The notes beneath the pieces are model-generated. The model did not search any database and was not told where the DNA came from. It worked only from the letters and a program-made list of their open reading frames with translations. Shown piece by piece: positions 16,238 through 25,937 of a stretch of DNA of 64,000 nucleotides. Both the position numbers and the translations under genes were made by a program. The stretch lies in assembly GCF_900105175.1 (NCBI RefSeq), contig NZ_LT629771.1, positions 1,240,001 through 1,304,000 of the forward strand. The letters are read 5' to 3'. Position 1 is the stretch's first letter. Every line of letters begins with the position of its first letter. This DNA is from Jiangella sp. DSM 45060. Its GTDB lineage: Bacteria > Actinomycetota > Actinomycetes > Jiangellales > Jiangellaceae.

Positions 16238-17220
16238 AGATCGCGGAGTACCTGCGCGTCGACGATCCGCCGCATCTGTGGCCGCTGATGCGCCAGTGCG
16301 GCGTCGACCACGCGGTCCTGCGGTTGCCCGAGGCCGCGGACGGCACGATGCCCTCCGATCTCGCGGCGGTGCGCACTGCCGTCGAGCGGGTGGAGAAGGC
16401 GGGGTTCGCCGTCGAGGCGATCGAGCCGATTCCGCCGATGGAGAAGGTCAAGCAGGGGTTGCCCGGGCGCGACGAGGAGATCGAGCACGTCCACCACCTG
16501 CTGGCCACGATGGAACGGCTCGGCGTGCAGATCCTCTGCTACAACTTCATGGCGGCCTTCGGCTGGGGCCGGACGCGGTGGGCCGAGCCCGGCCGGGGTG
16601 AGGCGCTGGTGACCGGATTCGACGTCGACGACCTCGAGGCGCTGCCCGCGCACGACGTCGCGCTGTCCGAGGACCGGATGTGGGCGAACTACGAGTACTT
16701 CGTCCGGGCGGTCGTCCCGGTGGCCGAGCGGCACGGCATCCGGCTGGCGATGCACCCGGACGACCCGCCGGTCTCGCCCTATCGAGGGGTTGCCCGCATC
16801 ATGCGCACACCCGAGGCCATCGAGCGGGCGATGAGTCTCAGCGACAGCCCGGCGCACGGTCTGACGTTCTGCCAGGGCACGTTCTCGACGATGGGTGCCG
16901 ACATCCCGGCCACCATTCGGCGCTTCGCGGACCGGATCCGGTTCGTCCACTTCCGGGACGTCCGAGGGACGCCCGACCGGTTCGTCGAGACCTTCCACGA
17001 CGAGGGGCAGACCGACATGCGCGCCGCGATGGCCGCGTACGCCGAGATCGGCTTCGACGGCCCGCTGCGCCCTGACCACGTGCCGACGCTGTTCGGCGAA
17101 CCCCACGACCGGCCCGGCTACGAGGTGCTGGGCCGCCTCTACGCCGTCGGCTACCTACGCGGCTTGTGGGAGGCCGTGGCCCACCCGACGGACCTGGAAG
17201 GGGATCGAGATGACCGGTGA
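16234..17220 (+). CDS. uxuA: Mannonate dehydratase (UxuA family)
   Basis: The 328-aa protein starts at GTG 16234 in a GTGA overlap with the binding-protein stop. It has the TIM-barrel layout of UxuA, the metal-dependent enzyme that converts D-mannonate to 2-keto-3-deoxygluconate. The expected ligand set is present in order: His174 (MHPDDPP), Cys213 (TFCQGT), His239 (HFRDV) and Asp281 (RPDHVP). The protein is shorter than E. coli UxuA (about 394 aa) but matches the compact Gram-positive type. It sits between importer 2 and the PL8 lyase, so glucuronate-containing oligosaccharides are a likely upstream substrate. A second, unrelated mannonate-dehydratase-type enzyme (enolase fold) lies at 55070-56371. 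Confidence 0.85.
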   Translation: MKIAEYLRVDDPPHLWPLMRQCGVDHAVLRLPEAADGTMPSDLAAVRTAVERVEKAGFAVEAIEPIPPMEKVKQGLPGRDEEIEHVHHLLATMERLGVQILCYNFMAAFGWGRTRWAEPGRGEALVTGFDVDDLEALPAHDVALSEDRMWANYEYFVRAVVPVAERHGIRLAMHPDDPPVSPYRGVARIMRTPEAIERAMSLSDSPAHGLTFCQGTFSTMGADIPATIRRFADRIRFVHFRDVRGTPDRFVETFHDEGQTDMRAAMAAYAEIGFDGPLRPDHVPTLFGEPHDRPGYEVLGRLYAVGYLRGLWEAVAHPTDLEGDRDDR

Positions 17221-19588
17221 CGTCCGCCCGTCCCGTTCGCTGAACCGGCGCACCCTGCTGCGTGCGGCCGGCGGCGCCATGACCGCCCTGGGCTGGACCG
17301 GGGCCGGCGGGCTCCTGGCGCCGGTCGCGGCACGCGCCGGCGCCGCCGACCCGCTGGCGCTGATCCGGGAACGGCGACGACACCTGCTGGTGGGCGACGG
17401 CTCCTCCGGCGATCCCGACCTGGCGCGCATCGTGGCCGGCGTCGACGCCGAGGCGGCCCGGCTCTGGGCGGCGATGGAGCGGGACCCGGCGCGGCTCTTC
17501 CTCTGGCCGGACGTGGCCAGTCGTACGGATCCGAGCCATCACCGTGTGTCCTACGACAGGCTGCGCACCATGGCATCGGCCTACGCGACGCCAGGTTCTG
17601 TGCTCGCGGACGACCCGGCCCTGGCCGGCGACCTGATCGCCGCGCTGGACTGGCTGTACGACCACCGTTACAACCCGGAGCTGCCGGCCGTGGGCAACTG
17701 GTGGGAGTGGGAGATCGGCGCCCCGCTGCGGCTGAACGACATCAGCGTGTTGCTGCGCGACTCACTGGGGCCGGAACGGCTCGGCCGCTACATGGACGCC
17801 GTCGGGCATTTCGCCCCGAACGTCAGCGGCAGCGGCGCCAACCTGGTGTGGCGCTGCTCGGTCGCCACCCTGCAGGCCGCGAACAGTGGCGACCCGGCAC
17901 GGCTGGCGACGGTGCGCGACCGGATCGGCGAGGTGTTCCCGTATGTCGCCGACGGCGACGGCTTCTACCGCGACGGCTCGTTCATCCAGCACCAGGACTT
18001 CGCGTACACCGGCGGCTACGGCACGTCGCTGCTGCTCTACCTCAGCGACTTGCTCGCGCTGCTGGCCGGTACCCCATGGGAGAGCACGCACCCGGATCGC
18101 GACAACGTCTTCGCCTGGGTGTTCGACGCGTTCGACCCTTTCCTCCACCGGGGCGCGATGATGGACATGGTCCGCGGCCGGGAGATGTCGCGGTACTACC
18201 AGACCGACCGCATCACCGGACATGTCGTCCTGGGCGCTGTGCTCTCGATCGCCCAGTTCGCACCCGCGCCCGAAGCCGCCGCTATGCGGGCCATGGTCAA
18301 GGGCCACCTGCGAGCCGACACCCATCGAGACTTCTTCGACTATGACCCTGAGGCGACCGAACGCACGCGGGTCGGCACGGCCGCCCTGGCGAAGGCCGTG
18401 CTCGCCGGCGCGGCTCCGGGCCGCGGTGACCTCGTCGCGCACCGTCAGTTCCCGGCCATGGACCGCGTCGTGCACCTGCGCGAGGGGTTCGGCATCGGCA
18501 TCTCGATGTCGTCTCGCCGCACGCGCACCTACGAGGCCATCAACAACGAGAACTCCCGAGCCTGGTACTCCGCCGACGGCATGACCTACCTCTACAACGA
18601 CGACCTCGGCCACTACACCGACCAGTTCTGGTCCACCGTCGACTGGTACCGGCTGCCCGGCACCACCGTCGACGACCGCTCGCGGGAACGCGCGACCACG
18701 TACCGTCCGCCCACGTCGTGGGCCGGAGGCGCGGTACTCGACGACCGCTACGGCGCGGTCGGGATGGACCTGAAGGCCGACGGCGCGAGCCTGGTGGCGC
18801 ACAAGTCGTGGTTCTGCCTCGACGACCAGGTGCTCTGTCTGGGCGCCGGCATCACCAGCACCGACGGCCGCCCGGTCGAGACGATCGTGGAGAACCGCAA
18901 GTACGCCGAGGGCGCCGCACCGGCGGTCACGATCGACGGCCGCGCCGTCACGCTCCCTGACGGCGAGGACGTGGTCCTGGCCGGGGCCCGGTGGCTGCAC
19001 CTCGACGGCGCCGGCGGCTACGTGTTCCCGGCGCCGGCCACCATCCGCGTCCGCCGCGACACCCGCACCGGCCGGTGGACGGACATCAACCGCCAGGTCA
19101 GGCAGGACCCGACACCCCACACCCGGACGTACGTCTCGGCCGCGATCGACCATGGGACCGACCCGGACGCGGCGACCTACGCCTATGCGCTCCTCCCGGG
19201 AGCGTCGGCTGCCGACCTGCGCCGGTACGCCGGCAGCACGGTGGACGTCGTCGCCAACACGGCTGCCGTGCAGGCCGTCCGGGTCCGCCGGGACGGCCTG
19301 GTGCTCGCCACCTTCTGGGCAGCGTCGGGCGGCGAGGCCGCCGGAGTCGCGGTCGACTCCATGGCCGCGGTGGTGACGCGGCGTTCTGGCGACCGGCTCG
19401 ACGTCGCGGTGTCCGATCCGACCCAGGAGAACACCGGCGCGATCCTCGTGGAGCTCGATCACCCGGCCGGTCGGCTCGTGGAATCCGACGACCGGATCAC
19501 GGTGCTCCAGCTCGCGCCCACGGTCCGGTTCGAGGTCGCTGTCGACGGCGCGGCGGGACGCAGCCTCGTCGCCCGCTTCGCCGTGTGA
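17210..19588 (+). CDS. Polysaccharide lyase family 8, Tat-exported (hyaluronate/xanthan/chondroitin lyase type)
   Basis: The 792-aa protein starts at ATG 17210 with GAAGGGG upstream, overlapping the mannonate dehydratase by 11 bases. A twin-arginine signal (NRRTLLRAAGG) precedes the alpha/alpha-toroid domain. The PL8 catalytic set is visible: Asn163 in NWWEWEIG, His261 in QHQDFAYTGGYG, and Tyr270 nine residues after the His, as in hyaluronate lyases, with RGREMSR supplying the Arg. C-terminal beta-sandwich domains complete the usual length. PL8 enzymes cleave at uronic acids by beta-elimination and release unsaturated disaccharides. Which polymer (hyaluronan, chondroitin, xanthan or a plant glucuronan) is cut cannot be decided here. 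The operon supplies uptake and 2-keto-3-deoxygluconate formation. Confidence 0.9.
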   Translation: MTGDVRPSRSLNRRTLLRAAGGAMTALGWTGAGGLLAPVAARAGAADPLALIRERRRHLLVGDGSSGDPDLARIVAGVDAEAARLWAAMERDPARLFLWPDVASRTDPSHHRVSYDRLRTMASAYATPGSVLADDPALAGDLIAALDWLYDHRYNPELPAVGNWWEWEIGAPLRLNDISVLLRDSLGPERLGRYMDAVGHFAPNVSGSGANLVWRCSVATLQAANSGDPARLATVRDRIGEVFPYVADGDGFYRDGSFIQHQDFAYTGGYGTSLLLYLSDLLALLAGTPWESTHPDRDNVFAWVFDAFDPFLHRGAMMDMVRGREMSRYYQTDRITGHVVLGAVLSIAQFAPAPEAAAMRAMVKGHLRADTHRDFFDYDPEATERTRVGTAALAKAVLAGAAPGRGDLVAHRQFPAMDRVVHLREGFGIGISMSSRRTRTYEAINNENSRAWYSADGMTYLYNDDLGHYTDQFWSTVDWYRLPGTTVDDRSRERATTYRPPTSWAGGAVLDDRYGAVGMDLKADGASLVAHKSWFCLDDQVLCLGAGITSTDGRPVETIVENRKYAEGAAPAVTIDGRAVTLPDGEDVVLAGARWLHLDGAGGYVFPAPATIRVRRDTRTGRWTDINRQVRQDPTPHTRTYVSAAIDHGTDPDAATYAYALLPGASAADLRRYAGSTVDVVANTAAVQAVRVRRDGLVLATFWAASGGEAAGVAVDSMAAVVTRRSGDRLDVAVSDPTQENTGAILVELDHPAGRLVESDDRITVLQLAPTVRFEVAVDGAAGRSLVARFAV

Positions 19589-19637
19589 CGAGGCGATCTC
19601 CAGGAGCCATTAATCGACAAGGAGTCTTAGTAGGCAC

Positions 19638-19667
19638 TTGTAGAAAGATGCCGTGAATCAATAACGT
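19638..19667 (+). promoter_or_regulatory. Candidate promoter for kdgD, possibly leaderless
   Basis: TTGTAG (19638-19643) and TAACGT (19662-19667) are 18 bases apart in an 86-bp gap that is visibly AT-richer than its surroundings. Transcription would start about seven bases after the -10, essentially at the GTG 19675, and no ribosome site is seen before that GTG. Confidence 0.4.
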
Positions 19668-19674
19668 CGGTGCC

Positions 19675-20613
19675 GTGACGAGACACCATCGAACCGACGA
19701 GCTGGTCCGGGCGCTGTCCGGGGTGAACTCCTTCCCGGTCACGCCGTTCGACGCCCGCGGCGGGCTGGACCTCGACCGGCTCGCCGAGCACGTCGACCAT
19801 CAGGTGCGGCACGGCGCGACGTCGGTCTTCCCGGCGTGTGGCACCGGCGAGTTCGCGGCGCTGTCGCCGGGTGAGTGCCGCGACGTCGTCGAGCAGACGG
19901 TGCGCACGGTGGCCGGCCGGCTCCCGGTGATCGCCGGCGTGGGCATCAACCTGTCCGTGGCGCGGGAGCAGCTGGCCTCCTTCGAGCAGGCCGGGGTGGA
20001 CGGCGTCCTCCTGCTGCCCCCGTACCTGGCGCCCGGTGATCCCGAGGCGCTCGCGGACTACTACCGCGGCGTGATCACGGCCACCGATCTGCCGGTCCTG
20101 CTCTATGTGCGCCCCGAGGCTCCCCTCGACGCCGACGCGCTGCTGCGGTTGTGCGAGCACGCCAACGTGCTGGGGGTGAAGGACGGCAGCGGCGACGCCG
20201 AGCGGCTGTCCCGGCTGGCCGGCGCGCTGGGCGAGGAGCGCGTCGTCGTCAACGGCATGCCCACGGCCGAGCTCTCGGCGGCGGCGTTCCGCGGTCTGGG
20301 GGTCGGCGGGTACTCGTCGGCCGTCTACAACTTCGTCCCCGACATCGCGATGGCGTTCCGGCAGGCCGCCACCGATCTCGACGGCGCGCGGCAGGAGCAG
20401 ATCCTCGAGGCGTTCTACCGCCCGTTCGGCGCGCTTCGCGATCGTCGTCGCGGCTACGCGGTCAGCCTGGTCAAGGCGGGGGTCTCGGCCCTGCTCGGGA
20501 GCGTCGGCGCCCCTCGGGCGCCGTTGCCGGCGGCGGACGACCGGACCACCCGCGCCCTGATCGACCTGGTCGAGAAGGCGCGCGCCGAGATCGGCAGCGA
20601 CTCCGAGCGATAG
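19675..20613 (+). CDS. kdgD: 5-dehydro-4-deoxyglucarate dehydratase (KdgD), DHDPS superfamily
   Basis: The 312-aa TIM-barrel protein has NSFPVTPF, ACGTGEF and the Schiff-base Lys169 in GVKDGSGD, with GYAVSLVKAG near the C-terminus. These are the marks of the KDGDH branch of the dihydrodipicolinate synthase family, rather than DapA or N-acetylneuraminate lyase. KdgD converts 5-dehydro-4-deoxy-D-glucarate to 2,5-dioxopentanoate with loss of water and CO2, the last step before oxoglutarate in the oxidative uronate pathway. No Shine-Dalgarno sequence precedes GTG 19675, and a candidate promoter ends just upstream. The gene links the lyase operon to the aldarate dehydratase genes downstream. A second KdgD-like gene is at 61077-61976. 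Confidence 0.85.
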   Translation: MTRHHRTDELVRALSGVNSFPVTPFDARGGLDLDRLAEHVDHQVRHGATSVFPACGTGEFAALSPGECRDVVEQTVRTVAGRLPVIAGVGINLSVAREQLASFEQAGVDGVLLLPPYLAPGDPEALADYYRGVITATDLPVLLYVRPEAPLDADALLRLCEHANVLGVKDGSGDAERLSRLAGALGEERVVVNGMPTAELSAAAFRGLGVGGYSSAVYNFVPDIAMAFRQAATDLDGARQEQILEAFYRPFGALRDRRRGYAVSLVKAGVSALLGSVGAPRAPLPAADDRTTRALIDLVEKARAEIGSDSER

Positions 20614-20633
20614 CCAGAAGGAAGGACGCGACG

Positions 20634-23582
20634 ATGCGTGCTCCGAGACACCGAACCTGGGCCGCCGCCGGCGGCGGGGCGCTGGCCGTTGCCGTGCTCG
20701 CCGCGCTGGTGCCGGCCCAGGCGGCCCAGCCGCCGCATCCGGGCCCGCCGGCGCACGCGATGCCGCCGGCGCAGGCCGAGGCGACCGTGACGGTCGTCGT
20801 CGCACCGGACGGCGACGACGACAATCCGGGGACGGCCGGTGCGCCGCTGCGCACCCTGACGGCGGCCCAGCAGGCCGTCCGCGATCTCAGCAGCATCCCG
20901 GACGGCGGAGTGGCGGTGCTGCTGCGCGGCGGACGGTACGAGCTGGACGACACGCTCGCCCTCGACGCCCGCGACTCCGGCCGCGACGGGCACCCGGTCA
21001 CCTGGGCGGCCTGGCCGGGCGAGCGGCCGGTGCTCGACGGCGGCCGGGTGATCGGCGGGTGGACGGTGCACGACGCGGCGGCGGGCATCTGGTCGGCCCC
21101 GGCCGGCGGGCTCACCGCGCGCCAGCTCTACGTCGACGGCGTCCGCGCCACCCGCGCCCGCACCGAGACGTTCACCGGCGCCACGTCCACCGACGACACC
21201 GGCCACGTCACCACCGACACCGGCCCGCTGAGCTGGCACCGGCCCGAGGGAGTCGAGCTGGTGTACCGGCGCATCTGGACCCAGCCGCGCAACCTGGTCG
21301 CGTCGGTGGCGCGGACGTCGGACGGCCGGACCCGCGTCACGATGGCGCAGCCGGGCTGGGGCTACAACCGGCGCAAGGGCGGCACCGCCACCACCACGCC
21401 GCCCGCATGGATCGAGAACGACTACACGTTCCTCGACGAGCCGGGCGAGTGGTACCTCGACCCCGTCGCCGACACCGTCTACTACCTCCCGCGTCCCGGC
21501 GAGGACCTGACCACCGCCGACGTCGTGCTGCCCGCCGTCGAGCGGCTGGTGACGGTGCACGGCACCGCGGCGGAGCCGGTCCACGACATCGTGCTCGACG
21601 GCCTGACGTTCGCGCACTCGACCTGGCTGCAGCCCAGCGGCGAGCTCGGCGGCCACCCGGACATCCAGGGCAACCTGGTGCGGCTGCCGGAGCCGGGCCA
21701 GGACAACCGCGTGGCGCCGATGCTCGTCACGCCCGGCGCGGTGCACCTGGAGCACGCGCACCGCGTCGACGTGACGGACTCCGTGTTCACCCGGCTCGGG
21801 AACGCCGCGATCGACGTCGCCCGCGGGTCGCGCGACGTCGCCGTCGCCCGCAACCGGATCGAGGACGTCGCCGGCGGCGGGGTGCAGATCGGGGAGGTCG
21901 ACCTCTCCGACGGCTCGCTCGCCTACGACACCACCTCGCCGTACGACACCAAGAACTACGCCCCTGCCGACCAGCGCGACATCATCCGCGGCATCGACGT
22001 GACGGCGAACCTGATCACCCGCATCGGGCTGGACTACGCGTCGGCCGTCGGGGTCTTCGCCGGCTACACGCAGGACGTCACCATCGCGCGCAACGAGCTG
22101 GCCGACCTGCCCTACAGCGCCATCAGCCTGGGCTGGGGCTGGGCCCAGCCGCAGCTGCTGGCCGGCTCCGTCGCCCGCGACAACGCGATCGTGGGCAACA
22201 CCATCCGCGACGCGATGTCCACGCTGCAGGACGGCGGCGCCGTCTACACGCTCGGCGCCCAGCCCGGCACGGTCATCCAGCGCAACCTCGTCGCGAACTC
22301 CGCTCTCGCGTTCTACCTGGACGAGGGGTCCAGCGGCATCGACCTCGCCCAGAACGTCTCGACCGGCTCGGCCGTGCTCAAGCTGCAGCAGGACTTCACC
22401 AACCGGCCCTACCCGACCGGCGCCTTCGACAACACCGTGAGCGAGACCTACTGGCAGGGCGCCTCCGGTCCCGCGGCCGACGGCGTCGTGTCGCGCCAGA
22501 ACGGCGACACGACGCTCACCGGCAACGTGCGGGTGCCCGCCGGGACGCAGTGGCCGGCCGCGGCGGACCAGATCGCCCGCGAGGCGGGCATCCCCGGCGG
22601 CGACTGGGCGGTCGGCGACCCCTACGCCGCCTTCCACCTCACGTCGACGACCGGAGGCCTCGAGGACGGCGAGGCGGTGGCGAACCTGACGGCGCGGGTG
22701 GCCCGGGCCGCGAACGTCGACCCGGACGCGGAGGTCCGCTGGGTGCTCGACGCCGGCCCGGACCTCGCCGGGCGTACCTTCGCCATCGGCCAGAGCCAGG
22801 TCACCACCGACGCGGCCGGCCGGGCGGTCTTCGGCGCGCCGCAGCGGTTCGGCGACGCACTGGACCTGCAGGGCATGGACGGCCGGGTGCTTCAGATCAG
22901 CGGGCCCGTGCCACCGGGGACGCACGAGTTCCGGCTCGGTCTGGCCGACGTGGCCGCCGCCGGAGCCGAGGCGCTGGTGTGGTCGGCGCCGCACGAGGTG
23001 GTGGTCGCACCGGAGACGGTGCTGTTCACCGAGGACTTCGACGCGACGGCGACCGGCTCGCTGCCCGCGGGCTGGAGCACCACCGGGACGCCGGGCACGG
23101 CGTCCATCGTGGCCGATCCGGACGGCACGGGCCACAGCTTGCGCGTCGACCACCCCACCACCGGGTCGTCGTCGTTCACCACCCAGCTGCCGTTCGCCGC
23201 CCAGGGCGGTGACCTGGTGCTGCGGCTGCGGATGCGGGCGGAGCAGACGACGGCGATCGGCTACGGCCCGTGGCTGCGTGACGCGGCCGGCGTTCAGGGC
23301 CCGATGGTGGCCTTCCTCGACGACGGCTCGCTCGGCGTCTACCGCACGAACGCCTGGACCGGCATCGGGCCCTATCAGGCCGGCCGCTGGTACGACCTCA
23401 CCCTGAGCATCGACGTCGCGGCCCGCGGCTACGACGTCGCCGTCGACGGCGTGGTGCTGGCCACCGGTGTGCCGTTCCGCGGCGCCGCCGGCGACCTCGC
23501 GCTGCTGCAGTTCGGCGCCTACTCCGGCGACACCGGCCGGTTCCACGTGGACGACATCGCGCTGTCGCGCATCGACACCTGA
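20634..23582 (+). CDS. Secreted right-handed beta-helix protein, GH141-like, with C-terminal sandwich domain
   Basis: This 982-aa protein starts at ATG 20634 after AGGAAGGA. A Sec signal peptide covers about residues 1-31. The next segment (VVVAPDGDDDNPGTAGAP, then GGRYELDDTL and RQLYVDGVRATRAR) is the standard opening of large parallel beta-helix proteins. Many of these act on plant glycans, including the GH141 group of fucosidases and xylanases. A run of beta-helix coils with conserved Asn follows to about residue 600. From residue about 797 a concanavalin-like sandwich domain (LFTEDFDATATGSLP onward) closes the protein. It is followed at once by importer 3, so it probably makes the oligosaccharides that importer takes up. 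The enzymatic assignment is tentative because catalytic residues of this fold are not fixed by motif. Confidence 0.75.
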   Translation: MRAPRHRTWAAAGGGALAVAVLAALVPAQAAQPPHPGPPAHAMPPAQAEATVTVVVAPDGDDDNPGTAGAPLRTLTAAQQAVRDLSSIPDGGVAVLLRGGRYELDDTLALDARDSGRDGHPVTWAAWPGERPVLDGGRVIGGWTVHDAAAGIWSAPAGGLTARQLYVDGVRATRARTETFTGATSTDDTGHVTTDTGPLSWHRPEGVELVYRRIWTQPRNLVASVARTSDGRTRVTMAQPGWGYNRRKGGTATTTPPAWIENDYTFLDEPGEWYLDPVADTVYYLPRPGEDLTTADVVLPAVERLVTVHGTAAEPVHDIVLDGLTFAHSTWLQPSGELGGHPDIQGNLVRLPEPGQDNRVAPMLVTPGAVHLEHAHRVDVTDSVFTRLGNAAIDVARGSRDVAVARNRIEDVAGGGVQIGEVDLSDGSLAYDTTSPYDTKNYAPADQRDIIRGIDVTANLITRIGLDYASAVGVFAGYTQDVTIARNELADLPYSAISLGWGWAQPQLLAGSVARDNAIVGNTIRDAMSTLQDGGAVYTLGAQPGTVIQRNLVANSALAFYLDEGSSGIDLAQNVSTGSAVLKLQQDFTNRPYPTGAFDNTVSETYWQGASGPAADGVVSRQNGDTTLTGNVRVPAGTQWPAAADQIAREAGIPGGDWAVGDPYAAFHLTSTTGGLEDGEAVANLTARVARAANVDPDAEVRWVLDAGPDLAGRTFAIGQSQVTTDAAGRAVFGAPQRFGDALDLQGMDGRVLQISGPVPPGTHEFRLGLADVAAAGAEALVWSAPHEVVVAPETVLFTEDFDATATGSLPAGWSTTGTPGTASIVADPDGTGHSLRVDHPTTGSSSFTTQLPFAAQGGDLVLRLRMRAEQTTAIGYGPWLRDAAGVQGPMVAFLDDGSLGVYRTNAWTGIGPYQAGRWYDLTLSIDVAARGYDVAVDGVVLATGVPFRGAAGDLALLQFGAYSGDTGRFHVDDIALSRIDT

Positions 23583-23598
23583 GAAGGAGACACCTGTC

Positions 23599-24912
23599 AT
23601 GAAGGCTGGATGGACGGCGCGGGCCACGGCCGCCGCGGTGGGCGCCTTGCTGCTGACCGGCTGTTTCGCCGGCTCGTCGGACGACGACACCACCGGGAGC
23701 ACGAGCGGTGACGGCGACACCGTCAGCCTGCGACTCGCACACGGGTGGACCGGCGAGGTGCCGCAGGCACGGGCGTTCGAGCCCGCCGTCGAGCGGTTCC
23801 AGGAGGAGCACCCGGAGATCGACCTCACCGTCGAGACCGCGGCCGGCAACGAGATCAAGACGCTGGTCTCGTCCGACATGGCGGCGGGTCGCGAGCCCGA
23901 CGTGTTCCTGCACTGGGGGACCCGCGACACCTCGCCGTACGTCGAGGACGACCGGCTGGCCGACCTCACCGACTACCTGGACGAGAACCCGGAGATCCGC
24001 GACCGCTACGAGGACGGCGCGTTCGACTCCGTCACCTGGGACGGGCGCGTCTACGGGCTGCCCATCGGCGCGTACGCCCAGGTCCTGCTGATCAACGAGG
24101 CGGTCATGGACGCCGCCGGCGTGGAGCCGCCGGCCGACGAGGCCGACGTGCTGCGCGCCGTCGAGGAGCTCGTCGCCGCCGACGTCATCCCGCTGGCCGT
24201 CAACGGGACCGCCGAGCGGTACCTGTTCGAGCTGTTCCTGGCCCGTGAGCTGGGCGCCGACGGCCTCGACGGCGTCGCGACCGGCGACGCCGCCACCCGC
24301 GACGCGATCGCCGCGGCGGCGGCGAAGGTCATGGAGTTGCGCTCGGCCGGCGCGTTCCCGGAGGGCGCCGAGACGCTGCAGACCCTGCAGGCGCTGGAGC
24401 TGTACAACTCCGGCGCGGCCGCGATGTTCTACAACGAGACCTGGACGATCGGGAACCTCGCCGAGTCCGTCATCGAGACGACCACGCTGTCGACCTACCC
24501 GGGCGAGGACGTGCGCACCCTGGCCGGCGCCGGCTACTACGTGTACATCAGCGCCGACGCGTGGGCGGACGAGAACCGGCGCGAGGCCGCGCTGACGCTG
24601 GCCGAGTACCTGGCCGGGCCGGAGGTCAACACCGACCTCGTCGACATCTCCTGGTATCCGTCGCCGATGCTGGCCGACCAGCTCGACGTCGACACCGCCG
24701 CGCTGCCGCCGCTGGTGCAGGACATGCTGCAGACCCGCACCGACGCCGTCGCGTCCGGGGAGTTCGCCGACAAGCTGGACGAGAAGCTCACCGCCGGGGC
24801 GTTCGAGAGCCTGACGTCGCTGTCCGAGCGGTTGTTCATCGGCGAGCTCACGCCGGAGCAGTTCGCCGACGAGTTGCTCGCGGCGACCGCGGCCGACCCG
24901 GCGAGGCTCTGA
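23599..24912 (+). CDS. Sugar ABC transporter substrate-binding lipoprotein (importer 3)
   Basis: The 437-aa protein starts at ATG 23599 after GAAGGAGA. The signal ends with the lipobox LTGC (Cys22), and a Ser/Asp/Thr-rich linker follows. Family-1 solute-binding architecture is clear, including YGLPIGAYAQVLLINEAVM at about residue 150. It lies 16 bases after the beta-helix gene and is followed by two permeases and the aldarate/fuconate-type enzymes. Its cargo is probably the oligosaccharide released by the beta-helix enzyme. Confidence 0.92.
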   Translation: MKAGWTARATAAAVGALLLTGCFAGSSDDDTTGSTSGDGDTVSLRLAHGWTGEVPQARAFEPAVERFQEEHPEIDLTVETAAGNEIKTLVSSDMAAGREPDVFLHWGTRDTSPYVEDDRLADLTDYLDENPEIRDRYEDGAFDSVTWDGRVYGLPIGAYAQVLLINEAVMDAAGVEPPADEADVLRAVEELVAADVIPLAVNGTAERYLFELFLARELGADGLDGVATGDAATRDAIAAAAAKVMELRSAGAFPEGAETLQTLQALELYNSGAAAMFYNETWTIGNLAESVIETTTLSTYPGEDVRTLAGAGYYVYISADAWADENRREAALTLAEYLAGPEVNTDLVDISWYPSPMLADQLDVDTAALPPLVQDMLQTRTDAVASGEFADKLDEKLTAGAFESLTSLSERLFIGELTPEQFADELLAATAADPARL

Positions 24913-24917
24913 CGTCC

Positions 24918-25937
24918 ATGGCGGCACCCTCGGCGTCCAGCGCCGTCACCCACGCGGACCCGGCCGGGCGTACACCGTCCGGCCGGGCCGCCGGTTCCGC
25001 GCCGGCGGCGCGCGGGCCGGTCCGGCCGCGGCGGCGCTCCCGGCTGCGGCGCAACCGGTACCGCGGCCGCAACCTCGTGGTGCTGGCGGCGTTCCTGCTG
25101 CCCGCGGCCGCGCTGTACGGCTGGCTGTTCGTCGGCGCGGTGGGCCAGACGGTCCTCTACAGCTTCTACGACTGGAACGCGGTCAGCGACCCGGTCCCCG
25201 TGGGCCTGGACAACTTCACCCGGCTGGTGTCGGACCCGGTGTTCGGGCAGGCGCTGGTCAACACGCTCTACATGACCGCGTTGCTGGTGTTCGTGCAGCT
25301 GCCCGGCGCGTTCCTGCTGGCCTGGTTCCTGTACCGGCGGGTCCGCGGCTGGCGGTTCCTGCGCACGGTGTACTTCCTTCCGGTCGTCATCTCGACCGCC
25401 GCGGTCGCGCTGCTGTTCGGCTTCCTCTACGAGCCCAACTTCGGCGTGCTCAACGCGCTGCTGGAGCGCGTCGGCCTGGACGACCTCGGCCGCGACTGGC
25501 TGGGCGACCCGCTGACCGCGATGACCGCCGTCTCCGTCCCGCTGTTGTGGAAGGAGGTCGGGCTGATGATGATCATCCTGCTGGCGGCCATGCAGGGGCT
25601 GCCCGGCGAGGTCCTCGAGGCGGCCGAGATCGACGGCGTCAACGGCTACCAGCGGCTGCGTCACGTCGTGCTGCCGCTGCTGTCGCGCGCCATCGGCCTG
25701 TGCTTGCTGCTGTGCATCACGACGGCGTTCAAGGTGTTCGACTTCGTGCTGCTGATGACCGGCGGCGGGCCCGGCAACCGGACCGAGATCACCGGTTCCT
25801 ACCTGTACGCCCAGGGGTTCGAGCGGTTCGAGTACGGCTACGGCAGCGCGGTCGCGGTGGTCATCACGGCGGTCGTCGTGGTGGTCGTGAGCATCCCGCG
25901 GCTGTTCCGGCTGGTCACGGGGAGGAGGGCGGCATGA
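24918..25937 (+). CDS. Sugar ABC transporter permease, MalF type (importer 3)
   Basis: The 339-aa protein has an unusually long, Ala/Arg-rich cytoplasmic N-terminus of about 50 residues before the first helix (LVVLAAFLLPAAALYGWLF). Six helices and the EAA loop EAAEIDGVNGYQ follow. Its stop overlaps the next ATG (ATGA). It forms a pore with the following MalG-type subunit. Confidence 0.92.
   Translation: MAAPSASSAVTHADPAGRTPSGRAAGSAPAARGPVRPRRRSRLRRNRYRGRNLVVLAAFLLPAAALYGWLFVGAVGQTVLYSFYDWNAVSDPVPVGLDNFTRLVSDPVFGQALVNTLYMTALLVFVQLPGAFLLAWFLYRRVRGWRFLRTVYFLPVVISTAAVALLFGFLYEPNFGVLNALLERVGLDDLGRDWLGDPLTAMTAVSVPLLWKEVGLMMIILLAAMQGLPGEVLEAAEIDGVNGYQRLRHVVLPLLSRAIGLCLLLCITTAFKVFDFVLLMTGGGPGNRTEITGSYLYAQGFERFEYGYGSAVAVVITAVVVVVVSIPRLFRLVTGRRAA

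Noticed and set aside
20454-23969. Open frame of 1171 codons on the minus strand opposite the beta-helix gene
   Set aside because: It is a mirror frame with no domain, no ribosome site and compositionally biased product. The plus-strand gene has a signal peptide, a ribosome site and an operon position.
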